Positions 14,380-17,940 of a stretch of 17,940 bases of DNA are shown in pieces. The notes beneath the pieces are model-generated. The model had not been told where the DNA came from, ran no database searches, and saw only the letters and a list, made by a program, of their open reading frames with translations. Source of the stretch: an uncultured Desulfotignum sp. (GTDB lineage: Bacteria; Desulfobacterota; Desulfobacteria; Desulfobacterales; Desulfobacteraceae); NCBI GenBank assembly GCA_937951975.1, contig CALGAJ010000164.1:1-17940 (forward strand), read 5' to 3'. Position numbers and translations under genes: made by a program. Within the stretch, counting starts at the first letter, position 1; each line of letters starts with the position of its first letter.

Positions 14380-15423
14380 ATGCCCCGGATACCCTCAAGG
14401 ATTCACGCATTTTCTATTCTGAATATTGCTTCAGTCGCCGGTTTGATACTCAATCTCCAGAAACCGTCGGGAGACATTCCCTGGCATGATGACGGCAAAA
14501 CAGATCCCTGGGATCTGGTGGAATCAGCGATGGGGCTGAACATTGCCGGGCATCACACTGAAGCCCGACGGGCAATGGACTGGCTCAAAAAACATCAGAA
14601 CCCGGACGGATCCTGGTTTTCCGCTTATGTGGACAGCGTTCCCACGGACCGCACCTGCCAGGCCCACATGGCCTGTTATATGTCGGTGGGCCTGTTTCAT
14701 GCCTATCTGATCACCCGGGACCGGTCATGGCTGGAAGCGTTCTGGGACACCATGGAAAAAGGGGTTGATTATGCACTGGGACTCCAGGTTCCCACCGGGG
14801 AGATCTACTGGGCCCGGAACCCGGAAGGAAAAATTGATCCCATGTCTCTGCTGGCCGGTTCTTCCTCGGTCTTCATGAGTCTGAAATGCGCCTTGAGTAT
14901 CAGCCGGATCCTGGGCCGGTCCCGTCCGGCCTGGGAAGATGCATGGGGTCGTCTGGGCCGGTCACTCCGGGAAAATCTGCACAGCTACAACGTGAGTAAA
15001 TCCCGGTTTTCCATGTACTGGTTTTATCCGATTCTTTGCGGAGCGATCCAGGGCGAACAGGCCCGGGCCAGGGTGGAGAAATACTGGCATAAATACATGA
15101 TTGACGGCCAGGGCACCCGGTGTGTGTCGGATCAGCCCTGGGTGACCATTGCGGAAACCTGTGAACTGGTACTCACCCTGCATGCCATGGGCAACCGGGA
15201 AAAAGCCCGGATCGTATTTTCCTGGATCCAGGACCGGGTGTATGAAGACAAGACGTTCTGGTGCGGTTATACTTATCCGGACATGGTGATCTGGCCCGAG
15301 GAAAAGATCTCCTGGACCAATGCCGTGGCTCTGATGGCGGCGGATGCGCTGTATGATCTGACTTCAGGGGGCGGCCTGTTCCGTCACGACAAGTGGCAGG
15401 GATTTATTTTCAAAGGGATCTGA
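14380..15423 (+). CDS. Prenyltransferase/squalene-cyclase-like alpha-toroid protein, function unknown
   Basis: The 347-residue protein resembles the family often labelled prenyltransferase or 'phenyltransferase domain' protein. It has repeated helical segments of the alpha/alpha toroid type, with N-P-D-G-S-W at about residues 74-79, L-Q-V-P-T-G-E-I-Y-W near 145, and other aromatic-rich turns. The N-terminus contains NIASVAGLILNLQKPSGDIPW, where Q-K-P-S-G-D-I-P-W looks like the first repeat. No clear DxDD or DDxxD catalytic motif of cyclases is visible, so I do not assign a cyclase or prenyltransferase activity. The ATG at 14380 has AGGTGGAG at 8 bases. The next gene starts one base after this stop, so the two are translationally coupled. 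The divergent position to fadN with an intervening FadR-like operator suggests a link to lipid metabolism. Confidence 0.75.
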   Translation: MPRIPSRIHAFSILNIASVAGLILNLQKPSGDIPWHDDGKTDPWDLVESAMGLNIAGHHTEARRAMDWLKKHQNPDGSWFSAYVDSVPTDRTCQAHMACYMSVGLFHAYLITRDRSWLEAFWDTMEKGVDYALGLQVPTGEIYWARNPEGKIDPMSLLAGSSSVFMSLKCALSISRILGRSRPAWEDAWGRLGRSLRENLHSYNVSKSRFSMYWFYPILCGAIQGEQARARVEKYWHKYMIDGQGTRCVSDQPWVTIAETCELVLTLHAMGNREKARIVFSWIQDRVYEDKTFWCGYTYPDMVIWPEEKISWTNAVALMAADALYDLTSGGGLFRHDKWQGFIFKGI

Positions 15424-15424
15424 C

Positions 15425-16141
15425 ATGATACAGGATTTCCGGCCCTGGTATATCAAACAGGCCTGGTACCGGCTTCAGCATCTGTATGTGCGCCATTATC
15501 TGGTGCCCCAGCTGACCTGTCTGGGGGCGCACCCGTTTATCATCAAGCCCTGGTATATCGAACTGTTCGGCGGTCCCATCCGTATCGGTTCCCATGTGAC
15601 CCTGCTGGGATGTTCAGACAAGAAAACCCGGCTGACGGTGTGGTCGGACCGGAAAGAGATCCCGGGCATCACCATCGGGGATCATGTGCTCATCTCCCCG
15701 GGTGTGCGTATCAGCGCGGCAAACAGTATCTTCATCAGCGACTCGTGCATGCTGGCCAGCCATGCCTATATCACGGATTCGGACTGGCACGGCATTTATG
15801 ACCGGTCTCTGACCCCCAAAGAAACATACCGTGTGGTGCTGGAAAAAAATGTGTGGATCGGTGATTCCGCGATTGTGTGCAAAGGGGTCCGTATCGGTGA
15901 AAACAGTATTGTGGGTGCCGGCAGTGTCGTGACTTCGGATCTTCCGGCCAATGTCATTGCCGCAGGCAATCCCGCTAAAATTATCCGTCGTCTGGATCCT
16001 GACAAGCCCGTCATTACCCGTAAAGACCGGTATCATGATACCGCGCTGATGACCCGGTTTCTGGAGGATTCGGAAAAAGCCGCCCTCAAGGGCAATACCC
16101 TGTTCGGATGGTTGAGGTCTTTGATTTTTCCGGGCCGGTGA
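15425..16141 (+). CDS. Left-handed beta-helix (hexapeptide) acyltransferase
   Basis: The 238-residue protein is a member of the CysE/LacA/NodL-like hexapeptide acyltransferases, which move acetyl or other acyl groups from CoA to a hydroxyl or amino acceptor. Residues 51-120 and 140-185 show the [LIV]-G-x-x-x-x rhythm, for example IRIGSHVTLLG, ITIGDHVLIS, WIGDSAIVCKGVRIGENSIVGAGSVV. The likely catalytic His is in the S-D-W-H-G-I-Y loop, at about residue 122. The closing A-G-N-P-A-K-I-I-R is typical. The N-terminal 50 residues (FRPWYIKQAWYRLQHLYVRH...) are aromatic and basic and may contact a membrane or partner. The gene is coupled to the toroid protein by a one-base gap, and AAGGG lies before its ATG. 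Acceptor and acyl donor are unknown. It ends 13 bases from the convergent histidine kinase. Confidence 0.88.
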   Translation: MIQDFRPWYIKQAWYRLQHLYVRHYLVPQLTCLGAHPFIIKPWYIELFGGPIRIGSHVTLLGCSDKKTRLTVWSDRKEIPGITIGDHVLISPGVRISAANSIFISDSCMLASHAYITDSDWHGIYDRSLTPKETYRVVLEKNVWIGDSAIVCKGVRIGENSIVGAGSVVTSDLPANVIAAGNPAKIIRRLDPDKPVITRKDRYHDTALMTRFLEDSEKAALKGNTLFGWLRSLIFPGR

Positions 16142-16154
16142 ATTCCAGCCGGGG

Positions 16155-17940
16155 TCAGTTTTCCTGAATCCGCTGGAAAATGACGGAAATCTGTGTCAGG
16201 GCCGGAGTGATATGTTCCATATCAAAGGCCTGAACATCATCGAACAGGTCCTGGCCGATCCGGGTGAACGCGCTCAGATCGAACTGACGGCCCAAAGCGA
16301 TAAAATGATCGGCAATGGTTTGGGCATCCGACATTTTGACCCCTTCCTGGGTTCCGGGCAGCAAAGGAAAAATGTCGGTAAGGATTCGATGCTTCAAGTC
16401 CGGGTGGCGGTCCAGGGCCTGCCGGACCAGGGACTCGGACAGCACCGGCTCCGGCGTGGGCCGGTCCATTTTCAAGGCTGCATCATCTGATGATGTCTGC
16501 GTCTGTTTTCCGGTCCGGCTGATGATGACCCCGGGCAGAAAAATGTCAAAGCAGCTGCCCTTGCCCGGCCGGCTGTCAACCTGGATGCGGCCGTTCATCA
16601 ATTCCACCAGCTGCCGGCTGATGGCCAGTCCCAGACCGGTACCCCCGAATTTTCCGGCAATATCCGTATGCCCTTGTTCAAAAGCTTCAAAAATCAAATC
16701 CTGCTGGTCCCTGGAAATACCGATGCCGGTATCCCGGACCCGGATCATCAGGTCCACGGTATCAGGGGACGGGGGGACGGCCAGAATTTTTACTGACAAG
16801 CGGATATGCCCGGTTTCCGTAAATTTAAATGCATTTCCCACCAGATTGGTCAGCACCTGGCGGAGCCGCATTTCGTCTAAAAACAGATACCTGGGAAGAT
16901 TGTCATCCAGATGAATGGAAAAGATCAGGTCTTTTCCGGACCGTTTGACCTTGAACATATCATGGATTTCTTGAAACAAGATGGGCAGGGACACCGGGGT
17001 GGCATGGATGGCGATTTTTCCCGCCTCGATTTTGGACAGATCCAGCAGATCGGTGATCAATGCCAGCAGATGTCTGCCCGCCGTGATTACGGACTGAAGA
17101 TAATTTTTCTGCTGGGAATCCGAAACCATGGAAGACAGCACTTCGCTGAACCCGATGATTGCATTGATGGGCGTTCGTATTTCATGACTCATATTGGTTA
17201 AAAATTCACTTTTGGCCTGGTTGGCTTTTTTGAGTTCCTGCTCTTTTTGTTTTCTCACCAGCACCTCATTGTTCAGTGCCTGGTTGAGCAGGGTCAGGTT
17301 TTTTGTCCGTTCCGCCACCCGGTTTTCCAGTTCCTGATGGGACCGCTTCAATGCCTGCTCGACCCGTTTTCGCTCCGTGATATCCCGGGAATTGACGATC
17401 ACGCCCTGGACAGCCGGGTGATTCAGCATGTTCTGGGTAATGGATTCCAGGACAAGATAGGTGCCGTCCCTGTGACGATAGCGCTGTTCCGCGGTCGAAT
17501 CCGGCTGAGGCCGGGTTTCCCGGACACGCCGCATGAAACGGTCCCGGGCCGCCTGGCGGTCTTCAGGATGGTGGTTTTTAAAAGAGTCGGTTCCGATCAG
17601 GGACTCAAGGTCATATCCCAGTATCCGCCGGGTGGAGGGACTGACATATTTGATATATCCGTGCGCATCCAGGATCCAGACCATGTCGCTGGCATTTTCA
17701 ATCAAGGCCCGGAAATGCTGCTCGCTGTACTTCAGAGCCGTCAGGGTTTCCTGAAGATGGACGGCCATTTGATTGAATTCCTTTGCCAGATGACCGAATT
17801 CATCCCCGGACTGGATCGGTATCCGGGTGTCCAGGTCGCCTTTTCCGATTCGGTCCGCGCCCCGGACCAGATCGTTCAGAGGGCGGGTCAACCGCCGGGT
17901 CAGCAGCATCAGGGCCAGGGAAATGAGAGCCGCTGCAATC
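16155..17940 (-). CDS. Sensor histidine kinase, HAMP-PAS-HisKA-HATPase (5' end outside the window)
   Basis: About 594 C-terminal residues are visible; the N-terminus lies beyond the window edge, so the ATG at 17909 is internal. Numbered from that Met, a hydrophobic membrane segment (IAAALISLALMLL) ends at the edge. HAMP covers about 1-55, PAS 60-180, and a coiled coil 183-230. The HisKA H-box SHEIRTP carries His242. The ATPase N-box is NLVGNAFKF (355-363), the G-boxes are DTGIGI (393-398) and GTGLGLAI (423-430). A tail of about 115 residues (470-584) follows with no receiver domain or phosphotransfer His motif that I recognise. A periplasmic or membrane sensing part is expected upstream. No response regulator lies next to it in the window, so its partner is unknown. 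It is convergent with the acyltransferase gene. Confidence 0.93.
   Translation of the reverse strand, partial: IAAALISLALMLLTRRLTRPLNDLVRGADRIGKGDLDTRIPIQSGDEFGHLAKEFNQMAVHLQETLTALKYSEQHFRALIENASDMVWILDAHGYIKYVSPSTRRILGYDLESLIGTDSFKNHHPEDRQAARDRFMRRVRETRPQPDSTAEQRYRHRDGTYLVLESITQNMLNHPAVQGVIVNSRDITERKRVEQALKRSHQELENRVAERTKNLTLLNQALNNEVLVRKQKEQELKKANQAKSEFLTNMSHEIRTPINAIIGFSEVLSSMVSDSQQKNYLQSVITAGRHLLALITDLLDLSKIEAGKIAIHATPVSLPILFQEIHDMFKVKRSGKDLIFSIHLDDNLPRYLFLDEMRLRQVLTNLVGNAFKFTETGHIRLSVKILAVPPSPDTVDLMIRVRDTGIGISRDQQDLIFEAFEQGHTDIAGKFGGTGLGLAISRQLVELMNGRIQVDSRPGKGSCFDIFLPGVIISRTGKQTQTSSDDAALKMDRPTPEPVLSESLVRQALDRHPDLKHRILTDIFPLLPGTQEGVKMSDAQTIADHFIALGRQFDLSAFTRIGQDLFDDVQAFDMEHITPALTQISVIFQRIQEN

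Noticed and set aside
14295..14489. Small plus-strand frame from TTG at 14295 (MKKKITSGTLCRW...), resembling a signal peptide
   Set aside because: It has no good ribosome binding site and runs in another frame into the toroid gene, whose own ATG at 14380 has a clear site.

Overview
The window is a high-GC chromosomal segment with 14 protein-coding loci, of which one is a probable remnant and two are cut by the window edges. I see no rRNA, tRNA, CRISPR array, insertion sequence or phage gene. The content is a futalosine-route menaquinone gene (mqnD), a FadN-type beta-oxidation operon, aspartokinase, uvrA, tilS next to what looks like the first codons of ftsH, and a membrane-associated HAMP-PAS histidine kinase. 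It fits an anaerobic, fatty-acid-oxidising Desulfobacterota bacterium of the Desulfobacteraceae type. That placement rests on gene content and protein style only; no marker gene confirms it.

Layout. (1) 1-3149, minus strand: an uncharacterised radical SAM protein, mqnD and tilS in a tight operon, then an AT-rich gap and the probable TTG start of ftsH leaving the window. (2) 3348-6278, plus: uvrA, transcribed divergently from the radical SAM gene. (3) 6294-8565, minus: a remnant of D-glycerate/hydroxypyruvate reductase with a large internal in-frame deletion, overlapped by aspartokinase; a terminator; then a 55-residue cysteine-rich protein with its own strong ribosome binding site and terminator. 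(4) 8743-10323, plus: a large atypical short-chain dehydrogenase with an N-terminal zinc ribbon, behind a near-consensus sigma-70 promoter. (5) 10367-14046, minus: the fadN-fadA beta-oxidation operon with a strong terminator. (6) 14380-16141, plus: a prenyltransferase-like toroid protein and a hexapeptide acyltransferase, divergent from fadN. (7) 16155-17940, minus: the C-terminal part of a sensor histidine kinase.

The most informative signals are regulatory and small-scale. The 333-bp gap between fadN and the toroid/acyltransferase pair holds two 18-bp sites close to the operator known for the TetR-type fatty-acid regulator FadR of Bacillus (TGAATGAMTANTCATTCA). One lies directly downstream of the predicted fadN -10 box. 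The other lies near the divergent unknown pair. This suggests that fatty-acid oxidation and an uncharacterised, possibly lipid-modifying gene pair share an acyl-CoA-responsive switch. Other candidates for new biology are the cysteine-rich peptide with three D-x-CGC repeats, the SDR without its catalytic Tyr, and the radical SAM protein with a Cx4CxxC cluster motif. Strong terminators close the aspartokinase, cysteine-rich and fad units.
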